From NCBI RefSeq assembly GCF_030272615.1, contig NC_081415.1, positions 375,365,392 to 375,423,391 of the forward strand: a stretch of DNA of 58,000 nucleotides, in the 5' to 3' direction. A program made the translations under genes and the position numbers. The DNA comes from Cryptomeria japonica (taxonomy: Eukaryota > Streptophyta > Pinopsida > Cupressales > Cupressaceae). Positions 1 through 12,900 of this stretch are shown here, one piece after another (position 1 is the stretch's first letter; each line of letters begins with the position of its first letter). The notes beneath the pieces were generated by a model. The model did not search any database and had not been told where the DNA came from. It was given only the letters and a program-made list of their open reading frames with translations.

Positions 1-872
1 TATTTTCCTTCTAGTAGTTGTCTTTCTTGATTGACAAGACAAATCTACAGTCCTCTTCAAGCAAACTTGTATTATTCTTCCTTTGAGAGCAGCGGGTTCA
101 TTACTCAGCGACGACTTTATGCTTCTCCAATCAGCACCTTAACACATTGCAATCTCTCCTTGCAATAAAAACAACGATCTCTTTCCTATGGCTGGACTGC
201 AACTCTTCTTTTGACTCTAGCGATCTGTGAAACTTGGGCAGCGATGCTTCCTTGTCTTTGGGATTTCTTTACACAAAGGTGTACTAGCAACAATCTTTCT
301 TTTCTATCATATGTGCAGATTTAGCTGTGGAAACAATAATCTCAGGTTGTAATTGGTGGCAGCTGCTACACGATTCCACTAAATTGGACACAATTCTGCA
401 CCATGCACAAACATGCACCAACCTTTCTGATTTCCAATAACAGCAATGGACTTTCCCACAATCTTTTTCAATGCTGCAAATTCTTGAACTCTTCCCTGGA
501 TCCTTTCTAATGCTCTGATACCATTTAGATTCTTGAAACACATGCAAATACAATAAGACTGCTAGAAAACAGAGAAAGATTACACACACAAACAAAAAAT
601 CTTTATTGAAATTCAATAACTGATTACATCTTCCAGGCCATGTTTCAAGCATTACAATTGACAGTCTTTTATAGAGGGTGCAGCCTCTTAGAACCGTTCA
701 TAACATCAACATGCATTACAAGGTGGAGAGGAATCTAACTGTAGTTCCAAAGGAAGGTGCAAACTAAATTAGGCTAACTACTAATTTACGCATGTTCATA
801 GGCATGCTTTATTTGGCTACATTAAAGTAAAACTAAACCTAACTGTTTGACTAAATATAAAATTGGCTGTCA
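1..872 (-). mobile_element. Ty1/copia-type LTR element, left-edge fragment (C0)
   Basis: On the minus strand an LTR-like block (872 down to 534) starts TGACAGCC and ends GTTTCA. It is followed by TGGTATCAGAGC, the usual primer binding site complementary to initiator-Met tRNA in plant copia elements. The sequence from 511 down to 1 would be the leader and the start of the interior; no gag or pol is recognisable before the window ends. The second LTR and the target-site duplication are out of view, so the LTR limits are judged only from TG...CA and the primer site. The 10-nt gap between LTR and primer site is longer than usual. Confidence 0.55.
512..523 (-). other. Primer binding site (initiator Met tRNA) of C0
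   Basis: The plus strand reads GCTCTGATACCA, which is TGGTATCAGAGC on the minus strand and matches the 3' end of initiator-Met tRNA. It sets the element's orientation as minus. Confidence 0.7.
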
Positions 873-3292
873 AAGAAAGCATTGCGGTGGATCTCCCAGT
901 AAGCAAGCATGGCGGTGGAACCAAGAGTTCAGCAAAAAAAACTAACAATCAAACTATGCAATGTAATCCGGTAACAGTGCATGGCGGTGAGGCTCATGCA
1001 TCACATCACAACAAAAGGGAGAGGTTGGTTTATGTATGCAAAATGTGAAAATAAAGACAACCGTTACTAACATCCTTCCTACATGTTGAGCAAGGTTAGA
1101 AAACTGTGATTATAAGCATTCAAAGGTGCGTGTATTTCTGTTAATAACGCAGTGGTCATGGAAACAGGGCAGAAATTTTTTGAAGAGCTAGTGGCTGGGA
1201 GTTTTGTAACGGTAGATAATTTGTAGGCATGTAAAGAGAAGGTGGGGTGGTGCAGCATAAGGAGGGAGATGGAGTGTGAGGTTGCGAGGAGGTAGAGGAA
1301 GGTGGTTTTAGAAAAAAAAGAGGCCACTCAGCACAAGTTGAGCGTGCAGGAAAGAAATTTTGAGTTGGAGAGAACCAGCTGAAGCATGCAGTGCAAAATA
1401 GAGGAAGAGTGGGCAATATGGGAGATGAAGAATATATTGTTTTAAAAAAATTCAAATTTGGTGCTGATCGACAAAGTGCGTAGAGAGAAGAGAAGCAAGG
1501 CGCAGCAGAGAGGGAAGGAAAATAAAGTTTTAATGAGAGTTCATTGACCTGTGAAGAGAGGAGTGTGGGAGTTGCGAAGAGAAGGTTGTGCAGGGGAACT
1601 ATTTTGTTATGTAGAAGAATGTGAAGTAGAGAGAAAGTTTGTATCGAGAGGCCAGTAAGAGGCCATTTTTGTTATGCATTCTTAGTATTGTTTTGTTTAA
1701 TAAATTTTGAGTGAATTTGATTTCATTTGTGTTGCAAATTTGTTGTGTGATTGTGAATTTAATTTGTGAGCAGAGAGAATCTGCCTCTTTAGGTTTTTTT
1801 GTGAGTTCGTGAAATCAAAGGAAGAGGGGGAGTTTTTCATATTGCGTCACACATACTGAGTAGTTGTTTCAAAGAAGTGCTCACAAATTAGTAAAAAACT
1901 AATTTATCATTAAAGACTACAAATCAATGAGTATTTTCTATGTTACTGTAACACTCAGAAAATTTTCTCACTTTTATATTATTAAAAGGTTTCAAGTTGC
2001 AAATAAAATTTATATAGAAACAATCTTTAAAGCACCGAGTTGGGAAAAATAATCTAAAGAAAAATGTTTAATGATTTGAGGAAAACGTAAAAATAAGAAA
2101 GACTTTTTTTGACTTTAACTATTGTGTTTTTAATTTTACAGAAATTTTGCGATGAACAAAAGAATAATTGTAAAATAATTCACAAAATATATATTACCAG
2201 TACCCACAAGCACACATGTCGCGGTTGCATGCCTCCCACATTTGGCTTGGCAGTATGCTCCATGCCGGTCATGGTTTACTTGTTCTATTGCCATGCAATA
2301 TTTTGTCTGGAATGCTGTAAAAACTTTATGCTCTAGTTTTTTATCAGTGTGAATAGATTGAAGGAATAATTGGAGGGAGACTGGTTTGGGGTGTGAAAAC
2401 AAATTTTAACTTGCAACCAATATTCCCATTTAAGAGGCTGTAAAACTTTTGTCTCAAGCTTAAGCACTTGAAAAGTTTAAAGATTGAAGCAACAGTTGTA
2501 GGGAGTTTATGTTGGTTCGTCTCATTTGTCCATTCAGTTACCAAGTCAAAGTCTGCTAGAAGGGCTCTAAGAGTCAAGAATGTGTCCAATTTCCCATGGG
2601 AGGAAAGGACGAAAGGCCATGAGGAGATACCTTTGTTTCGATGGCTTGCAGATCATATTTCATTATGAAGCTTCCCTTGATTCAGCTACGAGTAGTACCA
2701 CTTAATAGATGATGCAGGGAGGGCTCTTTCCCTCTAATGCCATGTTTTCTATCAAAAGCATTGCTCCTAAATATCACAGAGCTGGACTTTTTTGCAATTT
2801 CTTTAGGTCTTAGTGGCGCTGAACTTGGAGGATCTTCACAGTTGCTAGATTTGGTGGCTAAATTTCATTGGGTTTTGATTACTAAGATACTTCCCTCTTA
2901 AGGCCAAGCAAGGGCTTGATGATTTTGGGTCTTTGAGCAGGAGATTTGTTGCTTGAAAATGCCCCCTGAGGACAGATAAATAATTAGTAGGAATGCAAGC
3001 TAACTTCTTGAATATGTGTTGTGATGCGTTTTCTTTATCATTAAGAAGAATCTTATCAATATTTAATAATATATTCTGGTTAGTATTTTAGAAGTAACAT
3101 ATAGTTCACTGCATTTTATTTCTTCAAATTCAGTGTAATTAAAAACAGTATGGAAGACTAGAACAGTAGATTCGTAAGATATCCAAGATTTCTAGCTACA
3201 AAATAAATAAAAATATCTAAAATAAAGATACAGGAGTGTGAAGTAATCAATATTTTTGGTTTCTTGTCCTAATGACAAACAAAAAAATTAAC

Positions 3293-3700
3293 CTTTCTAA
3301 GCCTGTAGAATTTGTTATAAGTATTATTAAAACATTCTAAGTTTTTCTAAGCTGTACATATTAACAAGAAGATTTCACACCGTATCATTCTGTAACCATT
3401 CACTATATAATACAAACTAAAAACTCTTAATAGAGAAGATTTTAGACCACACATGATATCCTTGTGCATACAATCGATTGATTCTAATAATTAAGATTAA
3501 AAAGCCTTTCACATCATATCTTTACACATACCATTGATTATAATAATCAAGACTAAAAAAGTAGTATCCAAAAAGGATTTGAGAGTATATTGCAACCCAA
3601 ATGTTCTAATCAAATTCAACAGTACCAAGAGAACATCAATCTTTTTAAGCCTGTAGAAATTGTTATAAATATTATAAAAGCATTCTAAGTTGTACATAGA
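3293..3700 (+). repeat. Pair of imperfect direct repeats
   Basis: A segment of about 65 bp containing AAGCCTGTAGAA occurs at 3293-3362 and again at 3641-3700, 348 bp apart. Between them lies a second imperfect repeat pair (3446-3503 and 3507-3560, around ATTATAATAATCAAGA). No TG...CA ends or primer site are visible, so this is recorded as an old duplication only. Confidence 0.5.
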
Positions 3701-4772
3701 AAGCTACCCTGCTACTGGCGTTTTAGTAGGCTTCCTGTTTTACAAGGATGTCCACTGATAAAAAAGTAATTTGCATATTTAATAAGCATGAACATCCCTT
3801 TTGAAACAGTTTGACACAAAAACTGTTAGCTGTTTACGAAGACATAACTTGTAAGCATGTTGCTTCTCAATAACTAACTGGCTGCACATTCGACCAAAAT
3901 TCAAAAGTCACAATGTTTAATCACAATCAATTGGAATATATAAAAGCATTGTCAGGGTAACACTATACCTACACCAAGTTGTGAAAGGGAACTCACTCCA
4001 AATAACCACTACACTCCATATCTTCAGTCAGAGAATGGAAACAAATATGTAACTGGCAAAAATTGGAAAACAGGGAAAGAATTATGAATTAACTACGCAG
4101 TTTAGGTTAAAGAACAGTTCATAGGTTGAGTGCCCTTTCCACTCCAAATACATACCAAAGTAAACTTAAGAATCTGTCATCTCTGTAACCAGATTATTTA
4201 ATGATAGAAAAATTGAAACCAGAAAAGAAATTTAGCTCTTTAATGCAATCAAACTTGTAACTACAAAATATCCCAAAGTTTATTCTAAATATTCTCCCAT
4301 TAACTTCACATGCTTGGATGCCTGCACACTAATTTTTTTTTTTAAAACACAAAAAGTAAATTAAAATTATCTAAAAAAATGGGCAGAGTTTGGAAGAATT
4401 TTTTTATGAAACCTTGCCAAAGCAGAAATTCCTGAACCAAAACCAGTCTGCCTATAGCTGCTGCTTCAGACTGTTGATTCAAGATTTTTCAGGCTTCTAA
4501 TCGATAATATTGATTGTGAGTTAATATTTTGGATGATGTTAGAGTCAACTTTCCCAGAAAAACATGCCTCCATTCAACAGATAAAAACAGAATTGATTTA
4601 GAATGAAATAAAACCAAAAAAATGATAACTGTTGCATAAAAATTGAAAAAAACAAACTCACTTGACCATGGCGAGTGACTGTCAATGATGCTCATGAAAG
4701 GAAATGGTGTGAGATTGAGCAGGTTTTTTAAATGAAACAAACCAAAACCCTACAGCCACGGCTTCAATCTAT

Positions 4773-5318
4773 TCACCGTGAACAACACTGAACCTGCAAA
4801 AATCGGAATTTTAGGGATAGACAAGATTTTACAGGTGCAAAATTTTTTTTCGATATTAATGCGAGATATGGAGATCTAAATATTAAATACAAATCAGATT
4901 TTTGACTGAGACGTGAGTTTGTTTCCAGGCATGATCTGACAAATTTTACCGGAGGAATGTTTTGAATTGTACGAATTTTTCTCTTTCCGGTGTGAGATAA
5001 TTTTACAGTCACTAAAAATATCGGGGGCTTCATCACCAACACCAGGTGAGTGGGGCAACTGCAATTATGGTCAGAGTTGCTTGTTTCAGACATCGGTAGC
5101 TTAAGGAAGATTAGACATGAGTGGTTGCCCATTAAATTTTGTTGTAGATGTGACGCAAAGAGTCTTTGAACTGCCCGACAGTTCAACTTTTCCAGTGGGA
5201 TGGGATGCATCATCGACCGTATTGAACTGCATGAAAGGTTTTTTTTTTTTCCGGCACGAGGCGATTTTACAGGCGTGAGACAAAATTCCCGGTGATCCGT
5301 ACATGAGCAAGCTCGCAA
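4773..5318 (-). other. Unrecognised 181-codon open frame in a CpG-richer patch
   Basis: This is the longest uninterrupted minus-strand frame in the left 6 kb. The patch is richer in CpG than its surroundings. The conceptual product is basic and serine-rich and repeats a short pattern (PVKSPRAGKKK, TVKLSHTGKRK, PVKFVRSC, PVKSCLSL), which comes from a repeated DNA motif TGTAAAAT followed by CCGGAAA. No known domain is recognised. It could be a first exon or UTR of an unknown gene, or a decayed repeat; nothing proves translation. Confidence 0.2.
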
Positions 5319-6968
5319 TAAGAAGCCTATCGGCTAATTAGGAAAATGAGTATTTTGATTTTCATAATGAGCTTGACATCTGAAGGTAATATTTTTATAA
5401 CACAATAAATCCCAAGAAAGATCGTAAGTTGGTTTAACCCACAATATTTAGACTTGATCCTCTTAAAGTGGGTTAATTACCATCCCCCTCTAAACAAGAA
5501 AGGTAGTATTATTCAGACATATTCCTCAAGAGAGTTATTCAAGTCAACTGGGACATAATCTCCTCCATATTCCTTTGTTGGAAATCATTCTTTTGAAGTC
5601 AGTAGAACATTAAAACATCAAGACCATCACGCTTCAAGAGAAAATCTGATCACGAGTTCTGGACCTCAAACAAAAAAGTCTCTCTCATGGGCTAATGATG
5701 TTTGGCAGACAAAAGATTACTGAAACCTTTAAAAAAGTCAATCAGAGCAATGTCATCACACTATATCTGAAGGTAATTGGATTAAGAAGAAATTGGACTA
5801 TATGATCAAACATGATAAAACATCATTAGCCACAATCTACTCCATAACCAGCTGTAAAGAATCTGAGCAAAGTCTGGCACAGTTTCTGCATTTACTGTTT
5901 TTGAAGATGAAACATGTTGCCATTCATCATCTGAAATGAAGTACTAGGCTTCAGCATTATTCATCAAATGAATAAGAGTACAAAGGCCAATGCCTGCCAA
6001 ATTTTGAATGGGCTATTTAATAATATCAGTAAAGATTTTCAGCAGGTTCCTAATTAAGGCATTCACTAGAAAGTAGAACTTGGCAACGAGGTCCACATGA
6101 AGTTGCTTTGCCAATGTACACGTCAGAAATATAAGCATATTCAATAAGATCATTATATTTACTTTCTGAATTATTTGATTCTATCCATGGTAGCATTACT
6201 CAAACTGATAGTGACTCAGCAAACCACAGGTATAAGTGAAATTCAATTACTTAGGATTCAATCAGTAAAAATAAGGAAACAATACTGATTTTCTTTCTGT
6301 AGCCTGAAACAATATATACCTCTTTTGTTTTAAAACCAGAGCAAGATCTAGGGGTGGCAGCCCCAGCAAGGTTAAGGGCCAGTCTAATTTGTAGGTTTAA
6401 AAGAATTTAAAGTATAAAAAATGGCATGTTTTAATTTTTTCAATTTTTTTTTATGTTTAAATGTTTAATATTTTTAATCACCATGGTGGATGTCTTATTG
6501 TCCCCAGGATGGCAGGATGCTCTGGTGTGTCCCCTAGAGGGGAAAGTTAATGGGATGACCCTCTATGGAGGCTTGGAAATGGGAAACAGTAGAGGGGACA
6601 TTTTGTTACCCATCCCACACACAGGATGTTCCTATTCTGAGGAATAACCCCAAACTCCGTGGACATGTCCCCAGGGTACACTAGGTACAACCATCATCTT
6701 TTAATGTGTGGAATTACCTATCCATGGGTGGCTAGAATCATAGGTACGAAGAGATGGGGATTGGTATTGGTATGGAAGATGGGATAATGGTATGCCGCTT
6801 TTTAAGAAAAAGGAGATGGGTACTTGCAAACAATAATTATGGAAGACTATTTAAATTGAGGAAAAAAATCATACATCAGCTGTACAACTTTTAAAAATTG
6901 TTAAATTCTTAAAAAATTAAAAAAACTAACATTTTAAAGTAACAAATAATACGTCAACATGGAAAGTG

Positions 6969-8423
6969 ATGCCGAAGGTGTGGGCGAAACTGGAAAAAGG
7001 ATCCCTCACAAGCTTTATGGAGAAGCTTGTGGATTATGATAAAGGTAGGGTAAATCTCGCCGTTTCCAAAATTTCTGAAAATTGGTGTAATGGTTCCTTT
7101 AAAATCTATGGAGTTAAGTTCAAGCTGGGCGGATGCCTCATAGCTACTATGACTGGCATGCCCCATATTGGGCATGATTTTTTTAGAGACCTTAAAGTCT
7201 CCAACAACGCGGTTAATCTGTTCCCGCGGAAGGAAAAAGAGAGGGATAGAATTGGCAAAGCCATAGGAGGTTACTATGAAGCTGCTAATATCAAGAAAAT
7301 CTAGGGTTGGGCTTTGAATGCTATAATGGAATATATCACGGTTGAGGGCTGATTCTCCAGGGCCCACACCTACCACTTTGTTCTTTTAAACCATTTCAAA
7401 CACGACAAAAAGGTATCCCTGCCCTACTACCTTTTCAGGTCCCTTACCAGGTCACTCAATAAACACAGTAAGGATCCTTCAAGTCCGGTTCTCCATTGTG
7501 GGCTCTTGCTGCTCATCTATGAGCACTGCAAAACCCTCGCCTTGCTGGAAAACAAGAGGTTATCTGCCTCCCCGGGGAAGAGAAAGATGGAGGGAGGCGA
7601 TTTCGGCAAGGAGAAGGCGTCTTCTAGCAAAAAAAGAAAGAGTGCCCTTGGGATGGAAACAAAGGAAATTGAAAAAGAAGGCAGCGAAATGGAGACGGAT
7701 GATTCCGATGGTGATGACAGCTGGAAAGATGAGGAGGTGGGTATTGAGGAGGAAAGCTGTGATATTGAGTCTGACAATGAAAGCCCTATCCACAGCGAAT
7801 GCCTTGGCAAGGATAATGAGGAAATAGATGCGAATTCCGAGAGGGAAAGGAACAAGGAACCTGAGAAGAATATGACTAAGGATAGATTAAGCGAGGGCAA
7901 GGAAAGTGCGGATAACGGGTTATTCCTAGATAACCTCAAAAAACTTACCGAGGCGAGAGTGGATTATGACAGATGGACCTATGAACTCTTGAAGAACCTG
8001 GAAAAAAAGGGGAAAAATACGGATGAGAAGAAGGAGAATGACGACAGGGAGCAGATAAAATGGAAGCAGGATATGGAGGAGAAGGTTAAATCGCTGGAAG
8101 AAGGGAGAGAGGCCATGAAACATTTGATGGGCATTATCCCGAATATCCTGTCAACTGTCACTAAAAACTTGGAGGATATTGCTAAGGTCTTCGATCATAC
8201 CAGCTCTCCTAAACCGGTGGTGGAACTTGACATGGATGATGAGAGTATCCAGATTGGCAGTGGTGAAGCTACTCCGGTTGGTGGTGCTGCTAAGAGGACT
8301 AGGGCGAGTGTCAAGAAAGTTGTGGCTGCTTCTACTAAGGATCTCCCAAATCTCAGGGATAACATCAAAGATCTGCATGGGATTAGCAACACCTTGGCTA
8401 ATGCCCTGAAAAAAATCAATTAG
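6969..8423 (+). pseudogene. P1 ORF: unknown protein, helical domain plus coiled coil
   Basis: One frame stays open for about 485 codons except for two stops, TAG at 7302 and TGA near 7349; each is one C-to-T change from Gln or Arg. The first ~180 codons form a compact-looking domain with TGMP at 7149-7163 and a later Leu/Tyr-rich block (near 7390-7540). Next come a lysine- and acid-rich stretch with KKRK (near 7636) and acidic runs such as ETDDSDGDDSWKDEE, then a charged probable coiled coil (about 7940-8200) and a basic tail with KRTRASVKK (near 8294). The start is the ATG at 6969, just inside the left flank repeat. No catalytic motif is seen. By eye the N-terminal domain resembles the N1 second ORF and the N2 ORF; its function is unknown. 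Confidence 0.55.
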
Positions 8424-8559
8424 TTTATCTTCTTGGGTCTGGCTGGTTTTGCTGGCTTTATGGGGCTTTAATTGGTTTTCTTTGGTTTTCTGTTGGCTTT
8501 TCGTTGGCCTGTTCCTTTTTTTCACTTGTTGCTTTTTCTGTTAAACTCGAATTGTAAAG

Positions 8560-8582
8560 GGTTTCGGGGCCCCTTCAAAACC
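8560..8582 (+). other. Conserved 3' stem-loop of P1
   Basis: GGTTTCG at 8560 can pair with CAAAACC ending at 8582, with one C-A mismatch; P2 has the perfect version GGTTTTG/CAAAACC. The hairpin sits about 20 nt from the element end. LINE-type reverse transcriptases often recognise 3' hairpins; applying that here is an inference. Confidence 0.5.
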
Positions 8583-8618
8583 TGTTTTTACCTTAATCAA
8601 AAACAAATAGGCATCAAC

Positions 8619-9901
8619 AAAAACAATTATTGATTGTATTGATATTTGATAATCATTGTCAGGACATAATCAGACAAATTGTAAACCATCATCGCCTTGA
8701 GACGCAAATGGGGATTGGGATGAGAATGGCACAATTTAAAAACATGGTACATGGTTTCTTGTGAATGGCTATATTTTCAATCAATTGATAAAATTTCAGT
8801 GCACGTAGACATTTCAAGCCTTTTTGTCTTTTCTCCTCTGGAGGAAAAAGTTAATTTTATTTATATATATCTAAAATTGTATATAGGATTCTTCACAATT
8901 TTCAAGGGAAACTTCTAGGAGATGAATAGAGACACCAAGAAATTTAATTTTGAAGTCTACTGATGTCTGAGAATTTCCCTTATGTGTCTCCAAGATGGAG
9001 ATGCATTTACAGTATGGGATATGGCAAGGTATGAGTCACCAGGTAATTATGCTTATAATACACTCTAGCCTCCTGACATGCACAAAGTTGCCTCAAAGTG
9101 ATTAAACATACAAAGGTAGACATAAATAAACTGGGTTCTCATGGTACTGAAAACTTTTAACCAGTTGGGTACTGTTAGTATCATAAGAAATAAGCCTTGG
9201 GAGTAGCATAATCTACTGCCCAAGGATCTAATAAACCCTGCCCCGAGCAGCTCAACATACTCTAATTGGTGGCTCTAGGGGCCTTGAAAGATAGGTTTAT
9301 ATAAAATGTGGAAATATGCAGTAATAGTAAGAGTACTCACACGACTAAAGAACCAAAGCACTGCTGTTGATTTTCTTTTAACTATTGTCTTTTCCAATCC
9401 AGGAGATCAAATTTGCTATTAAGTTCAGTTGCGAGAAATTCATCATCTCAAATCTACCTCAAAGGTCCTAGAAACTGGTAGAAAACCTAGATCAAACAAA
9501 AGTAAACTATTTATGTTGCAAGCATTTCCTCTCCAAGTGAAGTGGCCTGAATTCATAAGTTTTGAAGAATACTACAATTCTGGAATTCATAGGCTCTCAA
9601 TTAGTTATAGTTTGATCTATTGCTAGGTTGTTTATGAAGTATTGGTTCCTTTGTAGTGGATTTCTGGTACTTTCTGGCATTTGTTATATATATCTTATTT
9701 TCTGGTAATGCAAATATTGGTAGTCAGAAATAAAAAAGGTTTTTTTTTGTGTTTGTAAGCCTATTAAGCGAAGCGCTATAGTGCAAGGTGGCTATTATAT
9801 CATTATGCTATAGAAGGCCCAATTCTGATGATTAAGCATATACATGAACTAGTAACATTTCAATGTAGCAGTTAAAATTGCGAGTTAGTTTTCTTTCACA
9901 G
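8619..9901. other. Probable intron sequence upstream of the first GRWD1 exon seen
   Basis: AT-rich sequence without a convincing exon. It ends in a pyrimidine-rich tract and AG (9900-9901) directly before the exon that starts VWDVSAHL. The preceding WD40 exon expected in this family was not found here. Confidence 0.5.
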
Positions 9902-12900
9902 GTTTGGGATGTCAGCGCACATTTGAATTCATTGGCAATGTCAGATCCAAGAATTAGCACAGGAACTAGCAATGTTGTACGTCAGGCTCCCTTACATGTT
10001 TTCAGTGGACACAAAGACGAGGGATTTGCATTAGACTGGAGTCCTGTTACACCTGGAAGGCTTTTATCTGGTGTGTTATGTACCAAATGCTCTAAAATTG
10101 GCATATGATACATTTTTCTGCTAATCCATTAATTTACTCTGTCCAAATCTCATCTCACTTCTCCCCATTCTCATGTGTTTGTGCAGGTGATTGCAAAAGT
10201 TGCATACAACTTTGGGAGCCTACATCTGATGGAAAATGGGCTGTAGATAAAAGAACTTTTAGAGGTCACACTGATAGTGTTGAGGATCTGCAGGTTTGTG
10301 AGATTGATTTTATGGTGTAAATAACTGTCTTGGTGTTGTTTACTGAGGATAGCTATTTTTTGTGATACATAAGACTAATTTGTCTCTTCTACCAGTGGAG
10401 CCCCACTGAAGCCAATGTCTTTGCTTCCTGTTCTGTCGATGGAACAGTAGCTATATGGGATACACGAATTTTGGATAAACCAGCAATTTCAATAAAGGCA
10501 CATGATGCAGATGTCAATGTTATCTCATGGAATCGGTACTGTGTTTGGAAATATTACATTTCTTATGAACTTTAATTGTTGTCATATTTCATTTTTGTCA
10601 TTGCTGATAATATGGTCATGAATCATGATATTGGCTACTGTGTTGTTTATTATGTCTAGGCTGGCTAGCTGCATGATAGCATCTGGAAGCGACGATGGGA
10701 GCTTTTCCATTTGGGATCTTAGAGCAGCTATGGTATTTATGTAATTTACTTTTTCTCTATATTTGAAAGTTGAATAGAACCAATGATAGTTGCATGCTGT
10801 TGTCTGCATCTGGATAGAAGTTTAGTGCCTATTAATAAAAGCATATCAAAGGCAGGTGTTACATAAATTTAAAAACAAAAGTTACTATGTTAACTGGACT
10901 GTAGTCTGCAAGGCTCGATCAAGCAGAATAACTTTCATGATTTCAGTTCTCTGCTTATCAAAAGACTGTTTAACTCTTTTGAGATAAAGTTTGTAGCCAG
11001 TTAAGCTTCATATCAGTTCAATTAATATATATAACCCAAAAACTTATATATTTGGTCTGCGATAACATATGTATAAAGACTGCTTATTAAATATTGTTAA
11101 AGAGTAGTCCATGGTTTTGATGGTCTTACAATAAGAGCAAACATCAGTGCATTCTCTATTATTTCATTGTGTTTATGTTGTTTTCTATGTTGATGACTAG
11201 CTTAAGGCTGTTAGTTTTTAGTGATCAGATTAGCAGTAATTAACAGAAAATAAGAATGCAAAGTAAAGTAAACACATAACACGATGATACCCTGGGAAAA
11301 CCTCCCTCTTGGAGGTGAAAAACCCAGCAACTAATATCTCAGATTATATTGAATCAATCTCAATGACAGATATACAACTTGGACAACAAGAACAACTTAT
11401 CTTGTTGTAGATGCCACAGTATTCTGAAGGTTTTATCAATTCACTGTCTTAGCAAGGGTTCGCCAGCCCTTGAAGATGAGTCGTCAACCTGGTATAATGT
11501 CCTCCACTTCTCAACAAGAATTCGCTATACTTGGATGATTATCCAAGTTAATTTGCTGTCCTAGATCGCTGATAATGTGCAGAACAAACTCGCAGATTGC
11601 AGCTAGGGAGATGACTCACTGAATGTGATCTCTAGATGGGATTCGCTGGCACCTATGATCAGATCGCTGACTTCGTGACTGAGTTCGCTGACTTCAGAAT
11701 GTGGTTCGCTGATCTTTGGAGCAGAACAGATCACATTAAGGCAGATGATATTTGCTTGATAGATTGATGACTTTTGATACTCAAGTCATCTCACATATAT
11801 ATGAATTCAAGTCTACACTAAACCTTGGTCGGCCTTATTTAATTTTGGCGCCAAGTTACAATTAAATTCAAATGCCTTTCATATGATATTACAAGTTACA
11901 TGAATAGGTGTTGACCTATTTTGTGTTTACAAGTTACACATATGTAATTCGCCCAAATAGGGCATGCCCTAATTCAAGTTACATAATATCCCAAATAGGC
12001 TCGGCCCATACACAATAAATTTTAAGGCCAAAGGCCACATTAAAATTTACCAAGCTAGGTCGGCCCAATCAAGGGATACGACCTAGCTACATTTTCAACA
12101 CTCCCTCTTAGCTAGGGAGGATCCCTCAAGTCACATCGTGACTACTACCATGGCTACTCCCATGGGATGAACAAACTCATCGTGGAATTTCATCCATGAT
12201 ACCCACCATACCTACTCGCAGAGGGTGGAATGAGGGCTCTAACCTCATACTTCTCCCAAAGAAGAATACAACACCACCATGCCTACTTGCAGAGGGTGGA
12301 ATGCGGGCTTTCACCCAACCTTCTCCCGGAAGATTGCCTTAACTGAGGGCTTTCTCCTCAATATTCTCCCGGAAGATTGCCTTAACTGAGGGCTTTCTCC
12401 TCAATATTCTCCCGGAAGATTGCCTTAACTGAGGGCTTTCACCTCAATCTTCTCCCGGAAGATTGCCTTAACCGAGGGCTTTCTCCTCAATCTTCTCCCG
12501 GAAAATTGCCTTAACCGAGGGCTTTCACCTCAATCTTCTCCCGGAAGATTGCCTTAACAAAAAATGTGGCTTCCTCCGAAGCTGAAACAACAAGCTCTCT
12601 CTGAAGCTTGAAACAACAAGCTCCCTCTGAAGCTTGAAGCAACAAGCTCCCTTTGAAGCTGAACCTGATCGTAGTATCACCAACTAAGCTATGTCTCTTA
12701 GTCTTCAGCCTGTGATGCTTCCTCACAGGATGTCTCAAAACCTTCCTCTCTTGAATACAATCATCATCTTTATGCTCCTTAGTCCATCCTGAAAGCATTT
12801 AAGAGAGGTTACTAATAGTTCAAGACTATCATACATGATTCACTATCCAATGAATTGATAACAACATGAAAAATTCAAAAAATACTTATCTCTTATAAGT

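Larger units (their letters stand above)
873..6958. other. Long non-genic stretch; no recognised gene
   Basis: No exon, RNA gene or intact element was recognised. It includes a purine-rich block (about 1190-1660), weak direct repeats (3293-3362 and 3641-3700) and a locally CpG-rich ORF (4773-5318) described separately. If the GRWD1 gene begins left of the window, this whole stretch is intronic; otherwise it is intergenic. The sequence does not decide. Confidence 0.5.
6959..8601 (+). mobile_element. P1: coding repeat without LTRs, probably retroposed
   Basis: A 1.64-kb unit that carries one long decayed ORF and ends in a U/G-rich 3' region, a stem-loop and CCTTAATCAAAA. The same 3' end and a related protein occur on the opposite strand at 16562-17752 (P2), so this is a repeat family. 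Flanks are similar: AACAAATAATACGTCAAC at 6941-6958 and AACAAATAGGCATCAAC at 8602-8618, about 14 of 18 matching, consistent with an old target-site duplication of the length made by target-primed reverse transcription. There are no LTRs, no reverse transcriptase and no long A tail. Family name and mobilising enzyme are unknown. Confidence 0.6.

Noticed and set aside
1156-1455. Two overlapping minus-strand open frames rich in Ser, Pro, Thr and Phe
   Set aside because: Produced by a GA-rich tract; no start context, domain or partner exon.
7517-7939. 140-codon minus-strand Ser/Leu-rich open frame
   Set aside because: Antisense shadow of the lysine/glutamate-rich part of the P1 ORF.
8990-9035. 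WD-repeat-like reading DGDAFTVWDMARYE upstream of the GRWD1 exons
   Set aside because: It ends at a possible donor (GTATGAG), but the next exon already starts with VWD, so the repeat would be doubled. No acceptor or frame joins it to the gene; taken as chance.
12305-12557. CRISPR-like regular repeat
   Set aside because: Units are contiguous with no variable spacers and lie inside an LTR element of a plant genome.
12511-12798. 95-codon minus-strand open frame in the 2.9-kb element
   Set aside because: It covers short tandem repeats, has no gag or pol motif and contains repeat-derived peptides.
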